NCBI RefSeq assembly: GCF_003852425.1
Contig: NZ_QAJN01000010.1
Location: forward strand, 248,724-312,723
Length of the DNA: 64,000 nt
Direction of reading: 5' to 3'
Origin: Paucibacter sp. KBW04
GTDB taxonomy: Bacteria; Pseudomonadota; Gammaproteobacteria; Burkholderiales; Burkholderiaceae_C
A program made the translations under genes and the position numbers. The stretch's first letter is position 1. The number at the start of each line of letters is the position of its first letter. This document shows positions 1 through 8,338 of this stretch, one piece after another. The notes under the pieces were generated by a model. The model was not told the DNA's origin, searched no databases, and saw nothing but the letters and a program-made list of their open reading frames with translations.

Positions 1-1052
1 TGGTGGGCAGCTTTCGGGATTCCCTGAACCTCTGGCTCAGCCAGATGCTGCCGGCCGATCTCTATCTGCGCTCCAGCCTGCGGGTCAATAGCGGTGCTGC
101 TGCCGAGGGCCTGTCCGCGCCGCTGCCACCAGCCTTTCTGGCGGCCGTGCAGAACAGCGGCCTGGCCCAGCGCATCGCGCCGCAGCGCAGCGATGAGGTC
201 TTGATGCAAGGCCAGCGCTTTGCCCTGCTGGCGCGAGACATCGACGAAAACCAGTTACCGCTGGCGCAAGCCCTGGCGCCCAAGGCCGGGGGGCAAGACC
301 TGACCCCCGTCTACCTCAGCGAAGCTCTGCGCGACACCTTGCAACTCCAGCCCGGCGACAGGACCGAGCTGCGCCTGCGCGCCGATCTGCCGCCCTTGCA
401 GGTGCAGGTACGCGGCATCTGGCGCGACTATGCCCGCCAAAGCGGCGCGCTGCTGATGCCACTGGCGGCCTACCAGGCCTGGACGCAGGATGCACGCATC
501 ACCGAGTTGCAACTCTGGCTGGCGCCGGGCCAGGACAGCGAGGCCGCTATTCCCGCCCTGCGCGCCCTGGCCGCCCAGGGCGATGATGTGGAGATCGCTG
601 CCAGCGCGGATTTGCGCGCCCTGTCCATGAAGATTTTTGACCGCAGCTTTGCCGTCACCGTCTGGCTGCAGGCCGTCACCCTGGCCATCGGCCTGTTCGG
701 CATCGCCGCCAGCCAGTCGGCCCAGGTGCTGGCGCGCAAGCGCGAGTTCGGCCTGCTGCTGCATCTGGGCTTTACCCGCGCGGGCGTCTTGCGCCTGCTG
801 ACGCTGGAGTCCGCTTTGCTTTGCGCTGTGGGCTGCTTGGCGGGCCTTGCGCTTGGCCTGGGCTTGAGTGCGGTGCTGATCTGGGTGGTGAACCCGCAAA
901 GCTTTCACTGGAGCATGGACATGTCGCTGCCCTGGCCCCGTTTGCTGGCCCTGCTCTTGGCCGTGTTTGCCGCCGGCGTCGTGGCGGCGCTCTTGGCCGG
1001 GCGCCGCGCCGCCAGTTTCGCCGCCGTGCAATCGGTCAAGGAGGACTGGTGA
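1..1052 (+). CDS. FtsX-like ABC transporter permease, C-terminal part (cut by window edge)
   Basis: The reading frame is open from the left edge and ends at TGA 1050-1052, so the true start lies outside the window. About 349 residues are visible: a long periplasmic region (about residues 20-210), then three hydrophobic segments near residues 215-240, 265-295 and 310-335. This is the FtsX/MacB permease layout. The segment after the first helix (ARKREFGLLLHLGFTR) is the typical cytoplasmic loop of the family. The stop overlaps the GTG of the next gene (GTGA), so permease and AttH-like protein are translationally coupled, as in att-type export loci. Substrate unknown. Positions 289-308 carry a copy of a dispersed 20-bp repeat. 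Confidence 0.85.
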   Translation, partial: VGSFRDSLNLWLSQMLPADLYLRSSLRVNSGAAAEGLSAPLPPAFLAAVQNSGLAQRIAPQRSDEVLMQGQRFALLARDIDENQLPLAQALAPKAGGQDLTPVYLSEALRDTLQLQPGDRTELRLRADLPPLQVQVRGIWRDYARQSGALLMPLAAYQAWTQDARITELQLWLAPGQDSEAAIPALRALAAQGDDVEIAASADLRALSMKIFDRSFAVTVWLQAVTLAIGLFGIAASQSAQVLARKREFGLLLHLGFTRAGVLRLLTLESALLCAVGCLAGLALGLGLSAVLIWVVNPQSFHWSMDMSLPWPRLLALLLAVFAAGVVAALLAGRRAASFAAVQSVKEDW

Positions 1053-2170
1053 TCGCCCGCCGCCATCTGCTGGCCCTGGCCGCCCTGGCGGCTGGGCCCG
1101 GCCTCGCTGCCCAAAGCCCGAGACTGCAGTTCCCGCGTGATTTCGGCGCCCATACACAGACTCGCCTGGAGTGGTGGTATCTGACCGGGGTCTTGTTCGC
1201 CGAGGATCAGGTGCCCGACCCGCAGGCTCAGCCCTTGTTTGGCTATCAGCTGACCTTCTTCCGCCTCAAAGGCCCGGCCGCTGCGGAGCACCCCAGCGCC
1301 TTGGCCGCCCGCCAGCTGATGATCGGCCATGTGGCCTTGAGCGATTTGCGCCAAGGCCGGCTGCTGCACGACCAACGTCTGTCCCGCGTTCTGCCCGGCC
1401 TGGCCCAGGCCAGCGAGGCCGATTGCAGCCTGCAGATGCGCGACTGGCGGCTGCGCCGTGAGCCAGGTGAGTCGGCGGCCTTGAGCCGCTACCAGGCTTT
1501 TTTCCAGAGCCAAGCCTTTGCCCTCGATCTGCAGTTGCAAAGCCAGCAGCCGCCGCTCTTGCAGGGTGATGAGGGCATTTCCAGAAAGGGGCCGGGTGCC
1601 GCTCAGTTCAGCCATTACTACAGCCAGGTGCAGCTGCTAACCCAGGCCAAGCTGCGCCTGGACGGGCGTGAGCAGCGCTTGCGAGGCCTGTCATGGCTGG
1701 ATCAGGAATGGAGCGATCAGCTGCTGGGCCCTGCGGACCAGGCCCATGATCAAGCGGTAGGTTGGGACTGGGCCGGCCTCAATCTCTTTGACGGCAGTGC
1801 CCTGACGGTGTTTCGCCTGCGCCGGGCCGACGGCTCGGTGCTCTGGAGCGGCGGCAGCTGGCGTAGCCCACAGGGCCAGACGCGCAACTTCGCGCCGCAT
1901 GAGTTGCAGATGGAGGCCCTGCGGCATTGGCGCAGCCCGAGCAGCGCCGCCAGCTACCCAGTTGAGTGGCGGCTGCGTACGCCGGTGGGCGAGTTCAGGC
2001 TGGATGCCCTGCTCGATGCGCAAGAGGTGGATGCCCGCCTGAGCACCGGCATGCGCTACTGGGAAGGCGCGGCCGCCCTGCGCGCGGAGGCCTCAATCAA
2101 GCAGGCGCCGGCCCTGGGCCTGGGCTATCTGGAGATGACGGGCTATGCCGGTCCTATGCGCTTGGGCTGA
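1049..2170 (+). CDS. AttH/CrtC-like lipocalin-domain secreted protein
   Basis: 373 residues from a GTG at 1049, preceded by AAGGAGG at 1038-1044, a near-perfect ribosome site that decides the start. Residues 1-21 form a short signal peptide (IARRHLLALAALAAGPGLAA). The body has the marks of the AttH / carotenoid 1,2-hydratase lipocalin-like family (COG5621): HTQTRLEWWYLTG near the N-terminus, then GYQLTFFR, FSHYYSQ and GLSWLDQEWSDQ. The family is secreted or periplasmic and normally sits beside an ABC permease of the FtsX type, as here. Known members are called predicted secreted hydrolases; the reaction is not established. The four-base overlap with the permease implies one operon. Confidence 0.85.
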   Translation: MIARRHLLALAALAAGPGLAAQSPRLQFPRDFGAHTQTRLEWWYLTGVLFAEDQVPDPQAQPLFGYQLTFFRLKGPAAAEHPSALAARQLMIGHVALSDLRQGRLLHDQRLSRVLPGLAQASEADCSLQMRDWRLRREPGESAALSRYQAFFQSQAFALDLQLQSQQPPLLQGDEGISRKGPGAAQFSHYYSQVQLLTQAKLRLDGREQRLRGLSWLDQEWSDQLLGPADQAHDQAVGWDWAGLNLFDGSALTVFRLRRADGSVLWSGGSWRSPQGQTRNFAPHELQMEALRHWRSPSSAASYPVEWRLRTPVGEFRLDALLDAQEVDARLSTGMRYWEGAAALRAEASIKQAPALGLGYLEMTGYAGPMRLG

Positions 2171-2183
2171 AGCGAGCCGAGCC

Positions 2184-2990
2184 TCAGAAATTGAAGTGCG
2201 TCGGCTTGCCCGGCGGTGAGTTTTCGGCCGCGCGCACGCAGTTGCGACCGGCCTTGCGGGCTTTATCCAGGGCCAATTCGGCCTGCACGATGAGTTGGTC
2301 CAGGCTCAGGCTGGCCGGGCTCAAGGCCGCCACACCCAGGCTGCAACTGACGGGGATGAAGTAGCCGTTCCAGGCGAAGTCCAGGCCTTCCACTCGCTCA
2401 CGGATGCGGTCGGCCACATCCAGCGCGCCGAGCGGGTCGGTGTGGGGCAGAAAGAGGATGAACTCCTGGCCGCCGTAGCGAGCCAGCACGTCGGCCTGGC
2501 GCAGGGTCTCGGCAATCGCCTCGGCGATCTGGCGCAAAAGCATCTCGGCGCAAGATCGGCCAAAGGCCTGACCGACGCGGCGGAAATGATCCACATCGAT
2601 CAGGACCAGGGCGCAGTCCATCTCATAGCGCCGGGCCAGCGAGCACTCGCGCTCCACCAGGCCCAGAAAATGTCGTTGATTGAAAACGCCGGTCGCTTCG
2701 TCTTGGGTGCCGTAGCGGTTCAGGCTGCGTTGCAAGCGCTGGGCATAGTCCAGGGCGCTGAGGCTGAGCTGGCCCAGGGCCAGGCTGAAGCTCAGGGCAC
2801 AGACGGTGGCACAAGCGGCCGCCACCCAACGATTGCCCTGACCGAGCAGGGAAATCACAAACTGCGACAAGGCCAGCGAGATCAGCAAACTGAGCAGGCA
2901 GAACAGCAGCAGGGCCGGCTTGGCCCCCAATTTCTGCACCCATTCACTCGCTCGCAACAACCAGCGCGGCGGATCCAACTCTTGACGCAT
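2184..2990 (-). CDS. Membrane GGDEF-domain protein with degenerate active site
   Basis: 268 residues. Two hydrophobic segments (about 25-48 and 54-76) anchor a C-terminal GGDEF domain (about 95-255). The signature is GGQEF at 173-177: the third position, usually Asp/Glu and the catalytic base, is Gln (codon CAG). The upstream DVDHFRRVGQAFGR block has Gly where the guanine-binding Asn normally stands (the usual text is ...xND...FGH). The allosteric I-site RxxD (R164-D167) is intact at the canonical five-residue spacing. GGDEF proteins make cyclic di-GMP; this one looks more like a c-di-GMP-binding effector than an active cyclase, which is inference. It stands alone, read in the same direction as the efflux genes upstream of it. 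Confidence 0.9.
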   Translation of the reverse strand: MRQELDPPRWLLRASEWVQKLGAKPALLLFCLLSLLISLALSQFVISLLGQGNRWVAAACATVCALSFSLALGQLSLSALDYAQRLQRSLNRYGTQDEATGVFNQRHFLGLVERECSLARRYEMDCALVLIDVDHFRRVGQAFGRSCAEMLLRQIAEAIAETLRQADVLARYGGQEFILFLPHTDPLGALDVADRIRERVEGLDFAWNGYFIPVSCSLGVAALSPASLSLDQLIVQAELALDKARKAGRNCVRAAENSPPGKPTHFNF

Positions 2991-3131
2991 TCCGCAACAA
3001 CCTCAACGACCACCGTGCGCTTATTGCACCATGGTCCAAGCCCTGTTGAGGCCCTACCCCCCCAAAGCGGGGACAGGGTTTGAGCCGAGTCGGAAGCAGG
3101 GGCCAAGCCGTTGGGCCGCCCCCTGCCAAGC

Positions 3132-4706
3132 TCAGTGAGCGCCGCCCGCGTCTATCGTGGTGCCGGCCAGCTTGGGCGGTCTTTGGGTCAGCCAGATGGC
3201 GCCGATCAGGAGCACAAAGATCAGGGCCGAGGCCAGAAAAATATCGTCCGCCGCGCGTGTGAAGGCCTGTTGATCGATCAAACGGTTGATCTGGGCCCAG
3301 GCCTGCTCATTGCTGAGACCGGCCGCACGCAGCCCCGCCAAGGTCTCGCCCGCGATCGGGTTGCCCAGGCTCAGGCCCTCCACCATATGCTGGTGATGCA
3401 GAGTGGCGCGGCTCTCCCACAAGGTGGTGGCGATGGAGGTGCCCATGGCCCCGGCGGTAATACGCACAAAGTTCGACAGGCCGGCGGCGGCCGGTAGACG
3501 GTCGGGCGTGATGCCGCTGAGGGTCAAGGTGGTGAGCGGGATGAAGAAAAAGGCCAGGGCCGCACCTTGCAGAATCGTCGGGATCATGATGGTCGCGAAG
3601 TCGGTCTGCGTGGTGAAGTTGGCCCGCATGCCCAACACCACGGTGAACATCACAAAGGCGAAGCTGGCCATCAGGCGAGGGTCAAAGCGGGCGACGTTTT
3701 TGCCCACCACGGGGGAGAGCAGAATCGCCAGCACGCCCACCGGCGCCAAGGCCATGCCGGCGTCGGTGGCGGTATAGCCCATGTACTGCTGCAACCACAG
3801 CGGCAGCAAGACCACATTGCCGAAGAAGAGGCCGTAGGCCACCGACAGCGTGGCCGCACCGAAGACGAAGTTGCGGCGCGCGAACAGGCGCAGATCCACC
3901 ACCGGATGCTCGTCGGTCAGCTCCCAGGCAACGAAGAAGGCAAAGCCCACGGCCGCCGTCAAGGCCAGGATCTGGATCTCGCCGCTGGCGAACCAGTCCA
4001 GCTCCTTGCCCTTGTCCAGCATGATTTGCAGGGCACCCACCCAGATCACCAGCAGGGCCAGGCCCACGCCGTCTATGGGTAGCTTGCGTATCACCGTCTC
4101 GCGTTCACGGTAAATGCTCCAGGTCAGAGCGGCCGCGAACAAGCCCACCGGCACATTGATGTAGAAGATCCAGGGCCAGGACACGTTGTCGGTGATCCAA
4201 CCGCCCAAGAGCGGCCCCACCACCGGCGCGACCAGGGTCGTCATGCCCCAAAGCGCCAGCGCCGTGCCGGCCTTGGCGCGCGAGTAGCTGGCCAAGAGCA
4301 GGGTTTGCGAGAGCGGAATCATGGGGCCGGCCACCAGGCCTTGCAGCACCCGGCAGGCCACCAGCATCTCCAGCGAATGGGCAAAGCCGCAGAGCCATGA
4401 GGCCAGCACAAATAGCAACACGCTGGTGGTGAACAGGCGCACCGCGCCAAAGCGCTGGGTCAGCCAACCGGTCAGCGGCACCGAGATGGCATTGGCCACG
4501 CCAAAGCTGGTGATGACCCAGGTGCCCTGTACCGGGCTCACGCCCAGATCACCCGAGATGGCCGGCAAGGACACATTGGCGATGGACGAGTCCAGCACAT
4601 TCATGAAGGTGGCCAGGGACAGGGCCACCGTGCCCAGTACCAGTTGCCCGCCCTTCAAGGGCTCGGGCAGCTCGGGCGGGGCAAAGTTTTTGGAAGGGGC
4701 GCTCAC
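3132..4706 (-). CDS. emrB: DHA2-family MFS multidrug efflux pump, EmrB/QacA type
   Basis: 524 residues from a GTG eight bases after the emrA stop. About 14 hydrophobic segments, as usual for drug:H+ antiporter family 2. Family motifs are visible: NVLDSSIANVSLPAISGDL in the first helix and WLTQRFGAVRLF in the first cytoplasmic loop. It is the inner-membrane motor of a tripartite pump with the adaptor and outer membrane channel encoded just upstream, and is the last gene of marR-OMF-emrA-emrB. The start lacks a clear ribosome site, which fits translational coupling to emrA. Substrates are not predictable; MarR control suggests phenolic or hydrophobic toxicants. Confidence 0.93.
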   Translation of the reverse strand: MSAPSKNFAPPELPEPLKGGQLVLGTVALSLATFMNVLDSSIANVSLPAISGDLGVSPVQGTWVITSFGVANAISVPLTGWLTQRFGAVRLFTTSVLLFVLASWLCGFAHSLEMLVACRVLQGLVAGPMIPLSQTLLLASYSRAKAGTALALWGMTTLVAPVVGPLLGGWITDNVSWPWIFYINVPVGLFAAALTWSIYRERETVIRKLPIDGVGLALLVIWVGALQIMLDKGKELDWFASGEIQILALTAAVGFAFFVAWELTDEHPVVDLRLFARRNFVFGAATLSVAYGLFFGNVVLLPLWLQQYMGYTATDAGMALAPVGVLAILLSPVVGKNVARFDPRLMASFAFVMFTVVLGMRANFTTQTDFATIMIPTILQGAALAFFFIPLTTLTLSGITPDRLPAAAGLSNFVRITAGAMGTSIATTLWESRATLHHQHMVEGLSLGNPIAGETLAGLRAAGLSNEQAWAQINRLIDQQAFTRAADDIFLASALIFVLLIGAIWLTQRPPKLAGTTIDAGGAH

Positions 4707-4714
4707 GGCAAGGC

Positions 4715-5992
4715 TCAGGCGCGGGGCTGGGTGGCAGGCTTGCTTGCGGCCTTGCTCATTGCCTTGTTCACGGTCTTGGCAGGGCTGCCCAGATTGGCGC
4801 GGATGATCCGCGCCACATCGGCGTCAGCCGCGGCATTGGCCTGGTCGTAAACCGCGGTCTGGGCGGCCGGCTCCTTGCGTTGGGCCTCCACCAGACTCTT
4901 GCCGCTCTGGTCCTGCACATCGACCGTGACGTTCATGGACAGGCCCACACGCAAGGGATGTTCGGCCACCTGCTTGGCGTCCAGCGCAATCCGCACCGGC
5001 ACACGCTGCACCACCTTGATCCAGTTGCCGGTGGCGTTCTGCGCTGGCAAGAGCGCGAAGGCCGCGCCGGTGCCTGCGGACAGGCCAACGATCTGGCCCT
5101 GGAACTCGACCTTGTTGCCGTAGACATCAGCGACCAGCTTGGCCTTTTGACCGATGCGCAGCTTGGCGACCTGGCCTTCCTTGAAATTGGCATCCACCCA
5201 GGCCTGCTGCAGACCGACCACGGCCATCAGCGGCGCACCGGCGGCCACACGCTGACCTAACTGCACACTACGGCGGGCCACCCAGCCGTCCACCGGCGCT
5301 GGCAACTCGGTGCGCTGCTGGGCCAGAAAGGCCTCGCGCACCCGGGCGGCGGCGCGTTGCACATTCGGATGTTCGGCCACACTGGTGCCATCGGTCAGGA
5401 CCTGGTTGGAGGAGAGCTGTTCTTGCGCGGCTTGCAAGGCGGACTGCGCTGCCGTGACGGCGGCCTTGGCCGTGCTGACCTGGGCATTGGCGTGGTCAAA
5501 CTCCTCGCGACCGACGGCGCCGCTGGCCAGCAAGGGCGCGCGGCGCTGCACATCGGCGTTCAGGCGGGCCAACTCGTTTTGGGCGCGCTGCACATCGGCC
5601 TCGCGGCTGCGGATCTGCGAGGCCAGGGTGGCGTTATTGGCGTACAGGGTGCGCACCTCACGCACGGTCTGGGCCAGCTGGCTCTCGGCCTGCTCCAGGG
5701 CCACGCGGGCATCGGCCGGGTCCAGGCTCACCAGGGGCTGGCCGGCCTTGACGAAGTCGGTGTTGTCCACATGGATGGCGCGCACCGTGCCGCCCACCAA
5801 GGGCGTGATCTGCACCACATTGGCATTGACGTAGGCGTTGTCGGTTTGCTCGACCCGGCTGCCCACCACCCATTGATAGACGCCGTAGGCGCCCAGGCCT
5901 AACAAGACAGCCAAGCTGATCACGGTCAGGGCTTTTTTGCGGGGGGAGTTGCCCTTGGCGGCGGTCGTGTCTTTGGTTTCAGAAGCGCTCAT
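4715..5992 (-). CDS. emrA: HlyD/EmrA-family membrane fusion adaptor
   Basis: About 425 residues from the ATG at 5990-5992. An in-frame GTG/TTG-type extension to 6076 exists but would overlap the upstream gene. One N-terminal membrane segment (KKALTVISLAVLLGLGAYGV) is followed by the lipoyl/barrel-sandwich region (VGGTVRAIHVDNTDFVKAGQ), a long coiled-coil hairpin (about 95-190) and beta-barrel domains. This is the periplasmic adaptor that links the EmrB-type pump to the outer membrane channel. The C-terminus is extended and Ala/Lys-rich (VNKAMSKAASKPATQ), beyond what the fold needs. Gap to emrB is eight bases. Confidence 0.92.
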   Translation of the reverse strand: MSASETKDTTAAKGNSPRKKALTVISLAVLLGLGAYGVYQWVVGSRVEQTDNAYVNANVVQITPLVGGTVRAIHVDNTDFVKAGQPLVSLDPADARVALEQAESQLAQTVREVRTLYANNATLASQIRSREADVQRAQNELARLNADVQRRAPLLASGAVGREEFDHANAQVSTAKAAVTAAQSALQAAQEQLSSNQVLTDGTSVAEHPNVQRAAARVREAFLAQQRTELPAPVDGWVARRSVQLGQRVAAGAPLMAVVGLQQAWVDANFKEGQVAKLRIGQKAKLVADVYGNKVEFQGQIVGLSAGTGAAFALLPAQNATGNWIKVVQRVPVRIALDAKQVAEHPLRVGLSMNVTVDVQDQSGKSLVEAQRKEPAAQTAVYDQANAAADADVARIIRANLGSPAKTVNKAMSKAASKPATQPRA

Positions 5993-6041
5993 GGCCTGCT
6001 TTCGTCGAAGGTGTTCTTGAATTGATTTTTGTGAGACTGGT

Positions 6042-7604
6042 TCACTGGGCCGTGGCGGCGTCTTGCCAGCCGCCACCCAGGGCGCGGATCAGACCCACTT
6101 GCGCTTCCAGGGTCTGGCCGCGCAGCTCCAGGCTTTGGCGCTCCTGCTGCAAGACGCTGCCTTGGGCATTCAGCAAGGCCAGCTTGGAGCCCAGGCCGGC
6201 ATTGAAGCGCTGGGCCACCAGGTCGCGGGAGGCGCGGGCATTGCCCAGCAAGGCTTCTTGTTCCTGCTGCTGTCGCTGCAAAGACTGCAAGCTGCTGAGC
6301 TGGCCGCTGGCTTCGCGCACCGCCTCCAGCACCGCCGCGTTATAGGCCGCGACCGAGGCATCCAACTCGGCCGCCGAGCCCTTGAACTGGGCGCGCAGGC
6401 GGCCCGTGTCGAAGAGCGGCAGGCGCAGCGAGGGGCCAAAACCGAATTGCAGGCTGCCGGCCTTGAGCAGCTGATCCAGGCCTATGGAACTGAAGCCGGC
6501 AAAGGCCGAGAGGTTCAGATTGGGATAGAACTGCGAGCGTGCCAAGGCCAGCTGCTGGGTGCTGGCCTCCACCCGCCAACGGGCGGCCACCACATCTGGG
6601 CGACGGCCCAGCAGATCCAGGCCCAGGGACTGGCCCTCGTTCGAGGCAGCTTGCAAGCTCAGCGGCTTGGGCAGCTCGGGCTTCAGCGTCCCAAGCTGCT
6701 CGGCGCTCTGGGCACTCAAACTGGCCAATTGCTGGCGCAGCAAGGCGGCTTGTTCATCCAGCACCCAGGCTTGGCGGCGCAGCTCGGGCAGCGGGGACTC
6801 GGCCGTGCGCTGCTCCAAGCTGGTGTCCAGGCCAGCTGCCACCCGCTGGCGCACCAGGGCCAGGCTTTGCTCTCGCTGGCTCAGCTGTTGAGCCAGCAAG
6901 TCTTTTTGCGCCAGCACCCGGGCCAGGGAGAGATAGCTGCGCGTCAGCTGGGCCGCGAGCATCAGCTGGGCGGCCTCGCTCTCGGCCTCGGCCGCACGGG
7001 CCTGACCCAGGGCGGCGTTCAGCTCGGCCTCATGGCGGCCAAAGAAGTCCCAGTCATAGCTGATGCCGGCCTGCACCGTGGCCATGGTGCGCAGGCTGCC
7101 GGCGATCGGTGGCGGATAAAGGCTGTGCTCGGGGTAGCGTTGGTAGGTGGCGTCCATTCCGGCACCGACCAGGGGCTTGTCGCTGGCGAGAGCGTTCTCC
7201 ACCAGGGCACTGGCGCGCTCCACCCGGGCGCGCACCTGGGCCAGGCTGGGCGATTGCGCCAGGGCGCGGGCGAGCAAGGCGTCCAGCTGTGGGTCCTTGA
7301 AACGGGTCCACCAGGACTTGGCGGCATCGGCACCAAAGGGCTGGAGCTCGCCCTTCGCCTGCTTCAGCCCCAGCTGTTCGGGCGGCAAAAGGCTGGCCCC
7401 GGGCTTGAGCGTAGGCACTGGCGCGCAGGCCGAGAGCCCCAGCAGACCGAGCGTCAGCATCAGCAAGGGCAGCTTGAGAGAGAGAGGGGGCGAGGCGATG
7501 GGCATGGCTGGTTTCGTCATGGAGAGCGGGGGTTGTGCAGAGGGCGTGTCCGGCTTGGCCTGGGTGGCCGAACGCGCTGTTTCAGTCTTCGGAATCGGCG
7601 TCAT
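6042..7604 (-). CDS. NodT/OprM-family outer membrane efflux channel lipoprotein
   Basis: About 520 residues from ATG 7604, which overlaps the last codons of marR; a second candidate ATG is at 7520. A signal with lipobox LSAC (GLLGLSACAP) predicts an outer-membrane lipoprotein. Two repeats of the outer-membrane-factor fold are visible, with family motifs such as LGRRPDVVAARWRVEAS and LSAFAGFSS, and the C-terminal RALGGGWQ typical of NodT proteins. It supplies the exit duct for the emrAB pump encoded downstream. An outer membrane partner inside an emr operon is common in Burkholderiales and other beta-proteobacteria. Confidence 0.92.
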   Translation of the reverse strand: MTPIPKTETARSATQAKPDTPSAQPPLSMTKPAMPIASPPLSLKLPLLMLTLGLLGLSACAPVPTLKPGASLLPPEQLGLKQAKGELQPFGADAAKSWWTRFKDPQLDALLARALAQSPSLAQVRARVERASALVENALASDKPLVGAGMDATYQRYPEHSLYPPPIAGSLRTMATVQAGISYDWDFFGRHEAELNAALGQARAAEAESEAAQLMLAAQLTRSYLSLARVLAQKDLLAQQLSQREQSLALVRQRVAAGLDTSLEQRTAESPLPELRRQAWVLDEQAALLRQQLASLSAQSAEQLGTLKPELPKPLSLQAASNEGQSLGLDLLGRRPDVVAARWRVEASTQQLALARSQFYPNLNLSAFAGFSSIGLDQLLKAGSLQFGFGPSLRLPLFDTGRLRAQFKGSAAELDASVAAYNAAVLEAVREASGQLSSLQSLQRQQQEQEALLGNARASRDLVAQRFNAGLGSKLALLNAQGSVLQQERQSLELRGQTLEAQVGLIRALGGGWQDAATAQ

Positions 7605-8208
7605 CACACAGGGGAAAGCTGCGCCCGGCTCTGGCTGCGCCCGAGGCCTCCATCAAGGCCTCGCCGTTATCAATCATTCTTTGCAGCAGGCTGAGCAAGA
7701 GCCGCCATTCGGCATGGCTGAAGCCGCTCAGATGGGCGTTCAGGACATCGGACAAGACGGTTTGCAAGTCGGTGGTGAGGCGCAAGCCTTCGTCGCTCAA
7801 GGCGAGCAGCACCACACGGCGGTCTTGTTCCGAGCGCTCGCGCTGGATCAAGCCCTTGGCTTCCAGACGATCCAGCAGGCGGGTGAAGGCGCCAGCGTCC
7901 ACATCAAGCTCACGCACCAGCTGGGCCGTGCTGCAGGCACCGCCATGGCGCAACATCATCAGCGGCACCCATTGCGCATGGGTCAGTCCGGCATCTTGCA
8001 AGCGCAGACCAACCTGCCGGGTGATCGAAGACTTGAGCTTGTGCATCATCCAGCCCACGCTCTCGGAGCGCTGGTAGCTCTCTGGGCGATAGAACTTGAT
8101 CTCGCTTTTTGCGGCGGCAGGCTCGGTAGCTTCGGGCGGCTTTGGTCGGGACTTGGATGTGGGCACGACGGCATCTCTTGCGAAGTTTGTCGACCGGCCT
8201 TCGCACAT
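7582..8208 (-). CDS. MarR-family transcriptional regulator
   Basis: 208 residues, ATG at 8206-8208. The N-terminal ~45 residues are extra and polar; the winged-helix core follows: LTHAQWVPLMMLRHGGACSTAQLVREL, DVDAGAFTRLLDRLEAKGLI (recognition helix) and the wing RSEQDRRVVLLALSDEG, which is textbook MarR. It is the first gene of the efflux operon and lies beside two MarR-box-like palindromes at 8249-8275 that overlap its own promoter. It therefore very likely represses itself, the pump genes and perhaps the divergent ABC exporter. The ligand is unknown. Confidence 0.93.
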   Translation of the reverse strand: MCEGRSTNFARDAVVPTSKSRPKPPEATEPAAAKSEIKFYRPESYQRSESVGWMMHKLKSSITRQVGLRLQDAGLTHAQWVPLMMLRHGGACSTAQLVRELDVDAGAFTRLLDRLEAKGLIQRERSEQDRRVVLLALSDEGLRLTTDLQTVLSDVLNAHLSGFSHAEWRLLLSLLQRMIDNGEALMEASGAARAGRSFPLCDDADSED

Positions 8209-8241
8209 TTGGGCGATAGGTCGTCGTTTTTCGGAACACGC

Positions 8242-8270
8242 AATTTATTTGCCTAGGCAATGATTGTCAA
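8242..8270 (-). promoter_or_regulatory. Promoter of the marR-efflux operon
   Basis: On the minus strand a perfect -35 TTGACA (8265-8270) is separated by exactly 17 bp from a -10 TAAATT (8242-8247, 4 of 6 consensus bases). It would start transcription around 8235, some 25 bases before the marR ATG. Both MarR boxes overlap this promoter, so repressor binding would block polymerase. Confidence 0.7.
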
Positions 8271-8275
8271 GGCAA
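8249..8275. promoter_or_regulatory. Tandem MarR boxes (operators)
   Basis: Box 1, TTGCCTAGGCAA (8249-8260), is a perfect 12-bp palindrome that matches the E. coli MarR operator consensus TTGCCnnGGCAA. Box 2, TTGTCAAGGCAA (8264-8275), differs from it at one position. Centres are 15 bp apart. They lie between the divergent marR operon and the ABC exporter gene and overlap the -35 and the spacer of the marR promoter. Confidence 0.75.
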
Positions 8276-8338
8276 TAAATAATTGACCCGCCTGCGCGCC
8301 TTGCTTTTTGCGTACAAGACCACAGCTAGCCCAACCAT

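Noticed and set aside
6063-7694. A 543-codon open frame antisense to the NodT channel gene
   Set aside because: Shadow frame, Gln/Leu-rich low complexity, no family match, and the opposite strand is an unmistakable outer membrane channel.
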